Below, in pieces: positions 21,753 to 33,548 of a stretch of DNA of 64,000 nt. The notes beneath the pieces were generated by a model. That model was not told where the DNA came from. It worked only from the letters and a program-made list of their open reading frames with translations, and searched no databases. Source of the stretch: Penium margaritaceum (Eukaryota; Streptophyta; Zygnematophyceae; Desmidiales; Peniaceae); NCBI GenBank assembly GCA_023375785.1, contig SZWC01000041.1:454260-518259 (forward strand). Direction: 5' to 3'. The number at the start of each line of letters is the position of its first letter. Within the stretch, counting starts at the first letter, position 1. The position numbers and the translations under genes were made by a program.

Positions 21753-22712
21753 ATGACGACATCCACGATGCCCACTCTTAAGCAAGTCAACGATGGGATG
21801 TCAAAGTTCACATGGATATATTTTCCCTTGTGGAAATGGAAAATTGAGATTGTCATGAGATTGCGTGGCTACTGGAAGATGTTCATTGGACAGGATGTTC
21901 AACCTCCAAAAACACATGCGGAATATAAAGGCTTGAGTGCAAAAAATGACATGGCATTTGTAACTTTTGTGACATGAGTACATAAGTCACACCATGACCA
22001 CCTCCAACGTATCACACACGCTGAAAGGCTTATGAGAAGCTTGCACGTGTACACTGATGAATGGCTCTTGGAAATCACATCTTCAATCTTGAAAAGTTGA
22101 TCTCGATGAGCATGCGCAAGGGAGAGATGATTCCAGATCTCCTGTTGCAGTTGAAAAGAATGCTACAACAAGTGACCCAAATGAACTAAGAAATCGATAC
22201 CAACATGAAGACCATGATCCTCCTCACGGCACTACTTGAAAGCTGCGTGTCTTCTTATTATCATCTGTGGCAGCTTGAATGAGGAGGATTTAATGTATTA
22301 CGTATTGTCCAACTACGTACACAACGAGGCCATGCATTGCAGCTCTAAAGAGGCTAATATTTCGCTTTATACTACATAAATTAATGGTCGTAGCAACAAC
22401 TTCTCTCCCGGTCAAAGCAGCAGCGAAAGTAGTGGTGGTGGAAGAAGAGGCAATGATGACTATGCAAAAGGGTTCAAAGCATCGTACGAAGTGCCATAAC
22501 TCTGGCCTGCCTGGGCATGGGTCGTAGGAGTGCAGGGCTCCCAAGAAGGAGGACAGAGATCATGGTAGTAGAAACGAGGACAAAGGAAAGGATAAGAAGG
22601 AATTAACAAAACATGATGGCTGAGAGTGTGTCGGCAACCAAGGGAGCAGCATTGCTCAATCGTTCAGCCTATCGGCTTAACTTTGATACAAAGTTCCACT
22701 CTTGAACGACTC
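21753..22712 (+). pseudogene. Gag region of A3
   Basis: Starts near the ATG at 21753. It contains the SKFTWIYFPLWKWKIEIVMRL block and a decayed zinc knuckle near 22488-22530. It is heavily broken. Confidence 0.7.
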
Positions 22713-23549
22713 TCGCACGGACGCGTACAAGGCAAGAGGTCCAGGGTCAAGACCTGATGGGAGAAATATCCAAAAAGGTCCTAGATTCTTGGATTGCCTT
22801 GTGAGAGTGTGCTGACTAGGAAAAAGATACCTCTCCTTATTTTTAGGTGAGGTGAGATCCTTGTGTACTAGCCATGGACACATGGCGATTATCCATGGGA
22901 TTGTGGGTTATGTGACCACTAGGAGTGTATCATGAGAGCATTTTCTGGCTCTCTAGGTCATGTGTGAGTGATCAGCCTGATTGCTAGGCTGTTTTCCTCT
23001 CTTGTGTGAGATTATGGACTCTAGTGTGTGAGCCTTAGTCTCCATGGCTAAGTACTGTGGCTTGTGAGAGGACTGACTTGTCAAAGCTCTAGCTCTATAT
23101 GTACTCTATCATTTTGAGTGATTCAAAAACCATTCTTCAGTACAACTGGTGAGTGGCGTCGAGAATGCTTTGCCTCCACAGGCAAAAAGCATCACCACAA
23201 CGCAGGTGGCGATAGGGAAGACGCCGCAGAAAGGTACAGCAAATACAAGTTCATCTACAACTACAGCATCTACGGCATATGAGGAGTGGAAGAAAAAGGA
23301 CCGGCATGGTTACAGGCTACTTGTTAAAACCATCTCAAATCCGCATCTTTAATACGTGAGTGACAAGGTTACTACAAAAGAGGGATGGGACGCGTTGTGT
23401 AAGAATTATGAGAGTAAGGATCTTGCATTTCTCATGTTTTTGGAGGAGAAGACGATGGCGTTGAAACTGTAGGGTGGAAGAGACGCGCTTCATCCTTCTC
23501 TTGCTAAGGGGACTCCCCACGAGCTACGATACGGTACGAGAGGTGTTCA
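22713..23549 (+). mobile_element. Copia fragment B3 (family B) inside A3
   Basis: Family B LTR sequence (about 22727-23145) joined to family B gag (ALPPQAKSITTTQVA, STAYEEWKKKDRHGYRLL, 23149-23540). Boundaries are good to about ten bases. It lies in the protease region of A3. It is a short remnant. Confidence 0.75.
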
Positions 23550-24585
23550 AGAGTGGTAGTTTGGATGGGTTAATCTCCATTAGGGACACTAAACGTCATT
23601 CCACCTATACCAACGGCAACATTCTTGATGCAAAACGTTAGGGAGATAAGTTGATCAGCATTAACGTGAACGGTGTGGAAAGGACCTGAAGCTGGAAAAC
23701 GTTGTCTACATATCGTGTTTTGTCAAAAATCTCTTGTCGGTGTCCAAAACCAGTGACCAAAACATGACGGTCGTCTTCAGGGAGGAGGAGGCCGTATCCG
23801 TCAAGAACAAGGATATCAAGTATTCTATCCCAAGGAGAGTCTTGTCCCACTGATCTCAAGAGTTGATAGGCTTTACTTGCTACAAACCAAGCCCTTTGAG
23901 GATATAAATATGGGAGATGCGACGGTTGAAGAGCCCAAGACTCTAAAGCCTGAAGTTGTAGAACAGGTCGTCACCATGGCGCTTAAGTGTATAAAAGACA
24001 TAGATACTGAGTTGTGACACAGGCGGTTTTGCCATCCTTTTTTTCAAGGTTGACAGCATCCTACAAACTATCTTGGGCTGTAATGAACAACATGTGATAG
24101 CAATCTTCGAGTTGATTCACTTTGTTGTGTGTTGTCATTCCACACTCCTTCAAACGGCGGCTGCAAGTACTTCCTGAACTTCATTGACATCCACAGTCGC
24201 AAGATCTCGATCTACTTCCTAAAGACAAAGTCAGAGGTCAAGGAGAAGCTGTAAGAGTTTATGGCCATGGTGGAATGGCAGACAAGAAAGAAGTTCAAGG
24301 CATTACGTACAGACAATGATAGCGAGTACAAGGTGTGTCAAGGCTGGTTGAGCCAACACGGTGTCAACTACCAGACCACCATACCTTACACCCTGCAATG
24401 AAATGTCACTGCCGAGCGATAAACTATTTTATTTTCGGCATGACATGAAGCATGTTCTTTGACGCCAAACTCTCACGTTGCTTCCGGACTCAAGCAACAA
24501 GAACTAGTATCTACCTTGTCAGTCTCACTGTGGTCGTCGCGCTTGGAATGCGTGATAAGAGGTAGCTGAATAAGCAGCCCAGGAA
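23550..24585 (+). pseudogene. Protease and integrase region of A3
   Basis: Decayed blocks matching A1 and H: LLSVSKTSDQNMTVVF (about 23730), the pre-integrase area (about 24000-24120), and integrase core remnants (about 24150-24560). It is heavily broken. Confidence 0.65.
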
Positions 24586-25353
24586 TGTCAACCGGTCTGA
24601 GGTAACAGACTGGAAAATAAGGGTGACATAATGGCACTTCCCATCTACTCTTAGTATTACAACTAGGAGGAGGTATTACCCTCTGAATCATGGTTTCATA
24701 CTGTGCAGTTCATGATAATCACTTCCTTGCAATATGTCCTTAGCACCTGGTCATTATTGCGTGAGGAGCTAGCTCCTGGGACTTAGACCAACCAATGCTT
24801 CTTTAGTGTTTGCCTCTAGTGGACGACTATTTGAAGAGTCTCACATGTAAGAAGTGCGATCAATGATAGGCAACTGACAGGTTCTTATAGTCGTAAAGCC
24901 AGCCTCTAGTGTAGGTACGCAGTTGCTCCCTGGAAGAGGTACTTTGGGGTAAATCTAGATTGCACCACCTCCCCTTGCCTACATGGCGCTCCAGGTGACC
25001 GCCAAGTGGTGCCAGCCAGGAGGAAGGACCTTGGAATTTTCTAAGATGTCTCTTAGAAACATCTTGTTCCCCCTTTCGTCATGAAGAAAATTAGTCAGTG
25101 GACTGGGATTGAACCCAATGACCTCTCGCTCCAGAGATTGACTCTATAACGTCTAATCCACAAGGAGTTGTCCTAGGTAGTGTTTGCTGGCTATGCTATC
25201 CAGTTTAGACCAAGGGGACTTGCTCCAAAGGAGAAATGCATACCTTGTCTATCTCGACCACACTTAGGAGATTTACTCCAAGGGAGTAGTACATGCCTAG
25301 TCCTTGTGCCTGGCTAAATGTCAGCTATGGACAAGGAGCATAGCAGGTCAACA
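24586..25353 (-). repeat. 3' LTR of A4
   Basis: 768 bases; on the minus strand it runs TGTTGACC...GGTTGACA. The polypurine tract GGGGCAAGGGAGAG is at 25356-25369 on the minus strand. It carries a tRNA-like segment at 25096-25164. Confidence 0.85.
25096..25164 (-). other. tRNA-like segment in the A4 LTR
   Basis: On the minus strand an A-box-like TAGACGTTATAG is followed by a good B box, GGGTTCAATCC (25106-25116). The acceptor-like arms TGTGGAT and GTCCACT pair at six of seven positions. The anticodon arm TCTC...GAGA pairs. This is the best tRNA fold among the LTRs here. Confidence 0.6.
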
Positions 25354-25399
25354 AACTCTCCCTTGCCCCTCTGTCTATTATCTCAGAGATATCTCCTCT

Positions 25400-26960
25400 C
25401 TTCAACTGTTGTGGCCGTAGTCTTTGTCAGCTACATTGATCAATCCAATGCATCGGGTACTTACAGAGTACAATTTACTGTCAAGCGCCTTCGTCATGCA
25501 ATCTACGAGCATCTTCTTGATCTCCAATCATTTCAGGTCCAGAATCTCCTTTGCGACCAGGTCGTGTGAGTAGTTGCTCCTAATGTTGATGTGCTTGGTC
25601 TGCCGGGAAAAGACATTATCCTGTGTCATTTTCATGACACTCTTGTTGTCGATGCGAACCTCCGTTACTTTTCTCTGTCGTACTTTCATTTTGTCAAGCA
25701 TCTTGCGTAGCCACTATGTCACTTTGCTTACTTCTGACAGGGAGGTGTACTCTGCCTCTGCGGTAGAGACAGAGACCACTGTTCAATAGGTACACGAAGC
25801 CCAAGGTAGACTTTCTATCATCAAATTTTCCTCCCCTGTCGGCTTTCCGTGTAGTACACTAGGCGCAGCGGGTCACATCCCTCTTGGCCTCAACATTTGA
25901 GTCCCATATGTTCTGTCTTCTGTAGATAGCGCATCATGCGCTTGACTACTTGCAAGTGCTTTGGCCCTGTGTTGGTCACAAACCTACTCTCTTGTCCCAC
26001 GACTTGGCAAATATGAGGACCTGTTCCTACTATGGCATACGTGAGGCCGCCAATAGCAAACTGGTAGGGAATATTCTCCATCTCAGGCCATGCTCCTTTC
26101 GTGCTCTAGCTCATTAAGGAAGAGAGCTTGATGTATGTTTTCATGGGTGCGGTCATGGGCTTGTAGTTCCCCATGATGTAGCGCTTGAGGACCTTTGTGT
26201 TCTACTTCGTCTGGTTCAGCTCGATGGTGCCTGCTTATCAATTGTGGTGGACGTCTATTCCAGGATAGAACTCGAGCAAACCTATGTCCTTCATCTTGAA
26301 CTTACTTCTAAGATATGTCTTCAGCTCGTTCAATAGTAGAACTAATGACAAGCGGATGATCAAGTCATCTACATACAGTACAAGAAGCATCAAGCCTTGC
26401 TCATCATACCGTACATGGACACTCAGGTCATTCTAGCCATGAAGCCGTCCATCTCCTTATACCACATCCTTGGAGCCGGTTTCAATCCATGTACACTTTG
26501 AATAGTTTGTAAGTATTACCCTTTGGAGCTTTGACTCCCTCCAGTACTTGCATAAGCATCTCCTTGTCTAGTTTCCCGTAGAGGAAATCTGTCTTGACGT
26601 CCATCTGATGGACATCAAGATGTTTTGCACTAAGGATGTCCAACACGGATCTGATGGAGGCAAAGGTGACGACAAGCGGGAAGATCTCCTTGTACTCTAA
26701 GCTTGTACGCTGAGAAAATCCATTTGCTATAACTCTTGCCTTTTACTTCTCAATAGTACCATCTTGCTTCAACTCTGTCTGGAGTACCTTTTTTAACCTC
26801 ACTACGTACGCATTTAGGAGTCTACATTCTCTTTATTGGATATGAGTTTGCTATCCACTGCATCCTTCCACTTGACTGCATCTGGCATGTTCATAGCGTC
26901 CGCTACGGTCACAAGCTCCCCAGCCAAGCATGACCAGCTGAGTTTGGTCCTTTCCCTACC
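25400..26960 (-). pseudogene. RT and RNase H region of A4
   Basis: RNase H (about 25450-25880) and RT (about 25890-26900) on the minus strand. Recognisable parts include PYQFAIGGLTYAIVGTGPHI, the LKQ/APR surroundings and the metal-binding HQMDVK context near 26600. It is broken. Confidence 0.75.
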
Positions 26961-27239
26961 CTTAGCATTGTAGTTGGATGACGATTTCTTCAAGCCTGAG
27001 GTACTCCAGAATGTTGCTTGTGGTGCTTCAAGCCTTAGTTGGTTCTGACACTCCTATACTACAAGTACTTTGTTGTTTGAGGAACAGCCACCTACCTTAC
27101 AATTCAACTCATAGGCCTCGGTCGACTCTGTATCAGAGTCCATCGCTGCGTCAACCTGCATAGCTATTCTCCTTGTAGCACTGTCCTTCACTAGCACCAT
27201 CTGCCAGTTCTTAGATGCCTGGTCACCTGACTCAAGCAA

Positions 27240-28290
27240 CACAACACACTCTCATGATTTAGGATCATAGACGAGATCTAGCAACTCTCCCTTGTTAAAC
27301 TTCCTTTCATCAAACTCAACATCTCGACTCGTAATGAGTTTTCTAGCTGCTTGGTCCCATAGCGTGTACCCCTTATGTGTAGTGTCTTTTGACTATTACC
27401 CATGTTACGCATAGGTAATGATCAAAAGACACTACACACAAGGCGTGCATATGTGAATGCATGCATCCCGCTTGCCACTTCCTTTTCGTGCTAGGACCTT
27501 TAGCCATGCAGTATAGCCAAAGATCCTCAAGTATGAGGCATCTGGATTCTTCCATGACGAAGTTTTCTGTGGTGTCGTGAGTTACTTCTCTAGCTGTTTC
27601 TTACCACACCTTCCAAGTACGGCTGCCGGAGTGCGATTCACCATGAAGTATGCAGTTCTTGCAACTTTAGTCCATGGGGAGGTCGGAATTTGGTGTCAAC
27701 GAGCATGCTTTCTATCATTCAAAGGATAGTTTGATTCATGTGTTTGGCAACGTCATTGCTCAGGAGGGTGGAAGGCGTGGTGGTATAATGGTTGTTGACG
27801 TGTTGGCTCAAGAAGCTTTTCCATGCCCTGTACTCTCCAGCGTTGTCCACATCCAGTACTTTGGTCTTCTTCATTGTTTGCTGCTCCAACATGGCGACAA
27901 CCTCTTACAACTTCTCTTTGAATTCTCCCTTTGTCTACAAGGAGTAGATTTACATCTTACAACTCTACTCATCCATGAAGGCCATGAAATACATAGTGCT
28001 ACGGTTTGAATAAGTACGAAACGGTCCACACAACTCAGAGTGAATCGGGTCAAAGATTGGTGCCGTATGTTGTCCATTACGGTCAAAGGGCTTTCTTTTT
28101 TCCTTGCCATGGAGGCATGACTCACATGGCTTCTTGCACTTTCCCTTATCATTGGCCTTGCATCCCTCCATCCCATGAACCACTTCGTGCTACTGCATAG
28201 CTTGAAGTGTACTGTCAGCTACATTGCCAAACCGATTGTACCACGGTTCAACATCTATGTCTTTGGTGGAGTTGGCTGTCATGGTGATAG
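27240..28290 (-). pseudogene. Integrase region of A4
   Basis: Minus-strand HSELCGPFRTYSN, CESCLHGKEKRKPFDRNG and the RFGNVADSTLQ pre-integrase module (about 27870-28290). The C-terminal end near 27330-27450 contains a small palindromic insertion. It is broken. Confidence 0.75.
27376..27438. repeat. 63-base palindromic insertion in A4
   Basis: Perfect 17-base arms TGTGTAGTGTCTTTTGA (27376-27392) and TCAAAAGACACTACACA (27422-27438). The inner part is also partly self-complementary (TATTACC/GGTAAT). A1 and H have no such sequence at the matching place, so it looks like a small foldback insertion. Confidence 0.6.
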
Positions 28291-29600
28291 CTTGTGGTTC
28301 AATAATTGACTTTGGATACTTGAGCTCTTCAACTGGCGCATATCCCTTGTTTATACTCAAGGGGCTTGGTATACAACACGTAGAGTCCATCCAGTCTTGG
28401 AACCTGTACGACAAGACTCTCCTTGCAATAGGAGATCTTGCTGTCTCTGTTCTTCATAATCACGGCCTCCTCCTTCATGAAGACGACCGTCATATCCATC
28501 ATTTTGGACACTGACAGGAGGTTTTCCACTAAAGACGGTATGTAGATGACGTTCACGTTGATGCAGATGATCTGATCTCCCTCTCTTTATGCATGGACGA
28601 GGCTTCTATTGGCATACTTGAAGCGGCGTTCAGTATCCCCAATGGAGAAAAACCCATCCTTCTTCCTAAAGAGTGGTAGTTTGTACTAAAATTGAGTCGA
28701 CAGGCTCCACGCTTAAGTAGTGCCACTCCCTTGGTTTTCGGCACACTCCTAGCCATCATGTTCGTCAACTCCTTCTTACCATTTCCTTTACCCTTGTTTC
28801 CACCACCATGATCTCTGTTTTCCTTCTTGAGAGTCATATACTCCCATGTCCAATGCTCAAGAATTCCACAATTATGACACTTCCCAGGATGCTTTGAACG
28901 TTTTCTACCGCCACCATTGCCTCTTCCTACACTACCACCGCTTCCGTTGCCTCTCCGACCAGCGGAGTTGTTGCCACAACCACCGTACTGTATTGCATAG
29001 GCTAAAGTGTAAACCTCACTACCGCTGCGACGCATGGCCTCATGGTACACGTATTGAGACACTGCCTGATTTGTCAAATCATCCTCATTCCAACCGTCAA
29101 AGACGGTAATTAGAGGATCCCAGCTTTTCAGGTAGCACCATGAGGAGGATCATAGCTTGCATGTTCATGTTATTTCCTAGTTGATTTGGATTACCTGCTG
29201 CATCAGTCCTTCAAATTGCAATAGAGAGTTTGGAATCGACTCCTCCCGCTCACCCTCGTCAAAAGGCAATTTGCAAGAGTCGTTGCTTGGTGTCCATGTG
29301 CACACTTCTTACAAGCCTTTGATGCATGTCTGCTAACTTGGAGGTGGATATGTTGTATCTCATGTACTGATGTCACAAGAAACGCAAAGACCATGTCATT
29401 TTTGACACAAAAAACTTCACATTCAGCATTTATTTTTGGAGGTTTAACCTGTTCTCATATGAACATATATAAAAATCCAGTCACCCTCATGATAATCTCA
29501 AATTGCCATTTCCACAAGGAAAAACCTATCATGATGAATTTTCATACCCCGCTGTAGACTTGCTCAATAGTGAGCATCGTGAGAGTTGTCATACTACTAT
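28290..29600 (-). pseudogene. Gag and protease region of A4
   Basis: Protease end (VIYIPSLVENLLSVSKMMDM, about 28480-28560), knuckle (CHNCGILEHWTWE, about 28840-28880), Gly-rich linker and gag core (about 28880-29540). The gag start lies near 29560-29600. It is broken. Confidence 0.75.
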
Positions 29601-29711
29601 TCTACTTCTCTATTTCTCTGCTTCTTTGCTTGGTTGATGTCCATGTGGACTGAGATAGGCTGTTGTCTACTATCGGTGTAGGAGGTGCACACCTGTTACT
29701 TACCCCTTAGC

Positions 29712-30433
29712 CGTTGTGAAAGGAGCCATCCGGCTCAGTTTCAGTTCCACAAGAGCAAGTTCCAGAAAACTACCAGATGCCTACTCTGATCGTCAATCCG
29801 ATTTCAATATTTGAAACATCACATGGCAAGATGTCTACGGTGCAAGGTACAGGCTGATCCAACGATCAATTTGATAGATATGAATTTTTGAAAATTTTGA
29901 GGTCATCGATAGCTGGTATCTAGGTGAACATGGGCGATGGCTCTATGCCTTAGCGTGGGAAAAGAAAAACGCAAGAGGTCGAGGGTCAAGACCTGATGGG
30001 AGAAACATCCAAAAAGGTCCTAGATTATTTGGTTACCTTGTCAGAGTATGCTGACTAGGAACAAGGTACCTCTCCCTACGTTTTAGATGAAAGGAGATCC
30101 TTGTGTAGTAGCCATGGACACATGGTGATTCTCCATCCGATTGTGGTTATGTGACCACTAGGAGTGGGTCATGAGAGTATTATCTAGCTATCTAGGTCGT
30201 GTGTGACTGGCCTACTTCATTGCTAGGCTGATTGTCTCTCTTGTGTGAGACTATGGAGCCTTAGCCTCCATGGCTAAGTGGTTTGGCTTGTGAGAGGACT
30301 GACTTGTCCAAGCTCGAGCTGTATATGTACTCCATCATTTTCAGTGATTTAACAACCTCTCTTCAGGACAAGTAATGTCCTTTGAGTTCCATATGCTTGC
30401 TGTACCAATGCTCTCTCTTGACTACTTCCAACA
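29712..30433 (+). repeat. Left LTR of B4
   Basis: 722 bases, family B, ending CCAACA before TGGTATCAGAGC. It differs from 40014-40733 at roughly 17% of positions by eye, so the two may not be a true pair. Confidence 0.85.
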
Positions 30434-31890
30434 CTTGGTATCAGAGCAAAGTTGTGCCACTTTCAGCCAGCTCATGTCGTCATTTTGAGAGTGACAGGTT
30501 AGGATCAAAGGTTGACCAAATTTGATAATAAACCATAAGATGTTAAACTTTGTAAGACATGCTGTTTAACGAGTCCAAGATTGTGAAGACCCAACGGTTC
30601 GATTGAGAATTATGCTCAAAATAAGGTCCGCCATGGCCACACTTTTCTATTTTCATAAGATTGTCGCCTTATGATGGCAGTAAATCTCTTTTTCCCTTGT
30701 CAATTTTACAAAATATTTATGGAAATTCAATGTTTTCTTTCCAAGCTTTCCATTGTTAAAAATTAAGTGCATTCCATTGGTACGTCTGGGAGAAACGCCG
30801 TTTCAAACTGGCTGGTCTCAGTTGGAGTAGGAGGAGAAACATACCCTATTTTCAAAAGGGCATCCCTCTCAAAATCCCTTGTTGATGACCTTGTTTAATG
30901 GGCTGATCTGAAAGTTTTTGAGCTTCATTTTATGGTGGTTGGCTCAGTTTTTTCATATTCCCGGTTTACTAGCCTCTATACACCATTTTTTGCCAGACAG
31001 ATTTCTGATAGAAGCAGCAGCGGAAGCAAGGATTGCACAGGCACTCAAGGGCAACATTGAGAAAGCTCAAAATGGCTATTGCAGGCGTGGTATGAGTAGT
31101 CCATCCCTTGGAGAGGCTGGAAGGGTACACCAACTTCACGCTTTACAAGATCCATGCCCGTCTCCTTTTGGAGAAAAGGGGCTTGTGGAAGGTGGTGAGC
31201 GTTGACAAACGCGTTCCGCCCGCATAGGCAAAAGGCATGACCACAGTACACGTTGTGGCGAGGTACACACTGCAAAATGGTATAGCAGATGCAAGTTCAT
31301 CTACAACTATAGTAGCGACATGTAAGGATTGGAAGGAGGACATGTAGGCCTACATGCAGCTTGTTAACACCATCTCCAGTCCGCATCTTCAGTACGTGAG
31401 TGACAGAGCTACCGCAAAAGAGGAATGGGACGCGTTGTGCAAGAAGTATGAGAGCAAGGATCCTGTATTCCTCATACGTTTGGACAAGAAGATAATGGCA
31501 CTGAAAATACAAGATGACGAAGGCATGGAAACATAATTGGATAGGACAAAGGAGCTTCTTCTTCCTGCTACTGAGAGGACTCTGAACGAGCTACGACACA
31601 GTGTAAGAGACGTTGGAGTACCAACCAACTCTCGACCTGGACTTAATTTATACATACGTGGTGTAGGTAGAATTGCATTGCAATGCAGCAAAACATAATG
31701 GTGGTAGCAGCAATGAAGCATCTTTTGTCGCTATGGGCTCACGTAACCAGTAATAGCAGAGTCTGGGAAGCATAGAGGCAAGAAGAAAGGCAAGTGCTAC
31801 TATTGCCAGAAAGAGGGGTACTACAAGAAAGAGTGCTTCAAGTTTAAAAAGGACCACAAGGAGTAGCTGCAATAGCAGTCCTTGCAATTG
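29712..31890 (+). mobile_element. Copia element B4, left part (family B)
   Basis: LTR (29712-30433), primer site (30436-30447) and leader, then gag up to the knuckle (about 31040-31890). It lies in the leader of A4. Element C begins at 31891. The coding part is broken. Confidence 0.82.
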
Positions 31891-32604
31891 TGAGAAACTA
31901 GAATACCACAAGATCTTTAGATACTTATAGCCATAGTGTGAAGTGATAACGGGTACTCTTGTATTGTACTCAATTCGCAATGTGTTCATATCATACTCTC
32001 TGAACTCTTTACACAGAGTTAGATATAGTGGCAGGAGATGTACTCTCTCCACACTTGCCAAGACACTTTACGTAGCACAGATACATAGGCATAATCACTT
32101 CCTCACTCTAATGATATGCTTTATTGCTGAAATGGTGATGTACAAACAAGACAAAGATTTTCCTACGCTAGCAGCTACTTGTAGTTGTGCTACTTGCGAC
32201 TCAACAGACATAATATTTAGAAATACAATGTAGTACAGAGATCTGACAATGTTCCGAGGTTGGCTAGTGCCCAGCGCCCTTGGTTCATTAACCACTAGGG
32301 TAAATCGATGCGTCGATCGTCCTCCTCATGCGTTAATCTTCAGCCTCTTGTTATTGAGCGCAGCTATCGGTCCTAGACGACTTTGATTATACCATCGAAC
32401 TATTTCACCATCGGACCAACGGACCAATGGACCCATTGGTTCGTCAATCTCTGGTACACCGGTTGTCTCTTGGTCGGCAGCGTCTCTTGCTTTTGTGTTG
32501 CTTACCTCAATATCAATGTATCACTTTTCAAAAACATCAGGTTTGTGCCTCAAACTAGGTTAGCACGATACAAATTAAGACACAAGCCATTCCACTTTCC
32601 AACA
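31891..32604 (-). repeat. 3' LTR of element C
   Basis: Minus strand begins TGTTGGAAAGTGG after a polypurine tract ACAAGGGGAGAA and ends TTTCTCA. AATTG at 31886-31890 would be one target-site copy. Confidence 0.75.
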
Positions 32605-33548
32605 TTCTCCCCTTGTATCCCAATCTTTGATAGTAGAGGATGCATAACCAAAACAGACTCCCCATAGGAAACGAGGGATCAGAAATATCGAGGCACGAAA
32701 AAAGCACAATACCGAGATCCTCCCCGTGTTGTCTAAGTCAAATCATAGTCCTCCAGCACATGGAAGACAAAAGCCAAAGTGTCCGGCGCATCAGTAGATA
32801 AGAGCAAAACAATATGTAGGATGTTTCTTGAGGCGGCAGCATGTTTCTTTGACCGAGGCAATGCCCTGTCGGCCGAGATAGGCATACTCTTGCCAGTACA
32901 CCCTCTCTGGACTCGTGGGAGTGGCTTGCTCCCGCTCATCCAGCCCTTCGGGTGAGCGATCGGGCACTCCATACTATAGGGTATGACATCTAGAGGCAGA
33001 TGAGCGAATGATATGCAATGCACAAATACACTGATGTGAGAAGGGACTAGGGATGCACAGGGAGGAGGCAAGGGTCACAGACAGAATTTGGAGATATCCA
33101 AAAGGAGATGGGCCACAACTGAAGCCACGGACAGTAGTCGAGGAAGGCAAGTAGTCAACGAAGTCAAGGAGAGTTTGTGAGTTACAAGGATCACAATACA
33201 TGGCCGTGCGAGAAGAATATGTGGCGATATGGGAGCAACAGAAGCAAGCAGAAGGGGCACACAGAGTACATGGAGACCCACACCCACCCACCAAACTCAA
33301 CGTCTCATCAGGGGAACTTTGGGAGGCCATGTAAGGGAATTAAGGAAGAATGGACGGGAAGAGGAAAGGGGCGTGACGGCCATACGAGTCGTGAGTCTGT
33401 GCCAATGCCTCATATGGGGAGCACGGATCCGAAGCCATATGGTGACATTGCCAGCAATCGCCTCCATCTGTGTGAACGCCTGATTTGGAGGGCAGAAAGG
33501 CAGTCAATGCAGAAATGACGATTGGAGAGAGGACGGATCACAACAAGA
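32605..33548 (-). other. Domain-free 3' stretch of element C
   Basis: About 940 bases between the end of RNase H and the 3' LTR. Open frames of 110-120 codons occur on both strands, but none resembles a known protein. It is longer than the 3' region of families A and B. Extra sequence here is known in some copia lineages. Confidence 0.4.

Larger units (their letters stand above)
15786..24585 (+). mobile_element. Copia element A3 (family A), interrupted by B2 and B3
   Basis: Old plus-strand family A element. Parts: LTR (15786-15837 and 20452-21363, with B2 between), primer site (21366-21380), gag (about 21753-22712), then B3, then protease and integrase (23550-24585). A4 begins at 24586, so its RT, RNase H and 3' LTR are not seen. 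It is strongly decayed, with many breaks. Confidence 0.75.
24586..29711 (-). mobile_element. Copia element A4 (family A), inside A3
   Basis: Minus-strand element: 3' LTR (24586-25353), polypurine tract, RNase H, RT, integrase, protease, gag, part of the leader. B4 begins at 29712 in the leader, so its primer site and 5' LTR are not seen. The coding part is broken many times. Confidence 0.82.

Noticed and set aside
32230-32330. Pol III boxes in the element C LTR (TGGCTAGTGCC and GGTTCATTAACC)
   Set aside because: The motifs are only about 21 bases apart and no cloverleaf pairing is visible.
33177-33518. Plus-strand open frame of 113 codons in element C
   Set aside because: It is antisense to the element, low in complexity and matches no known domain.
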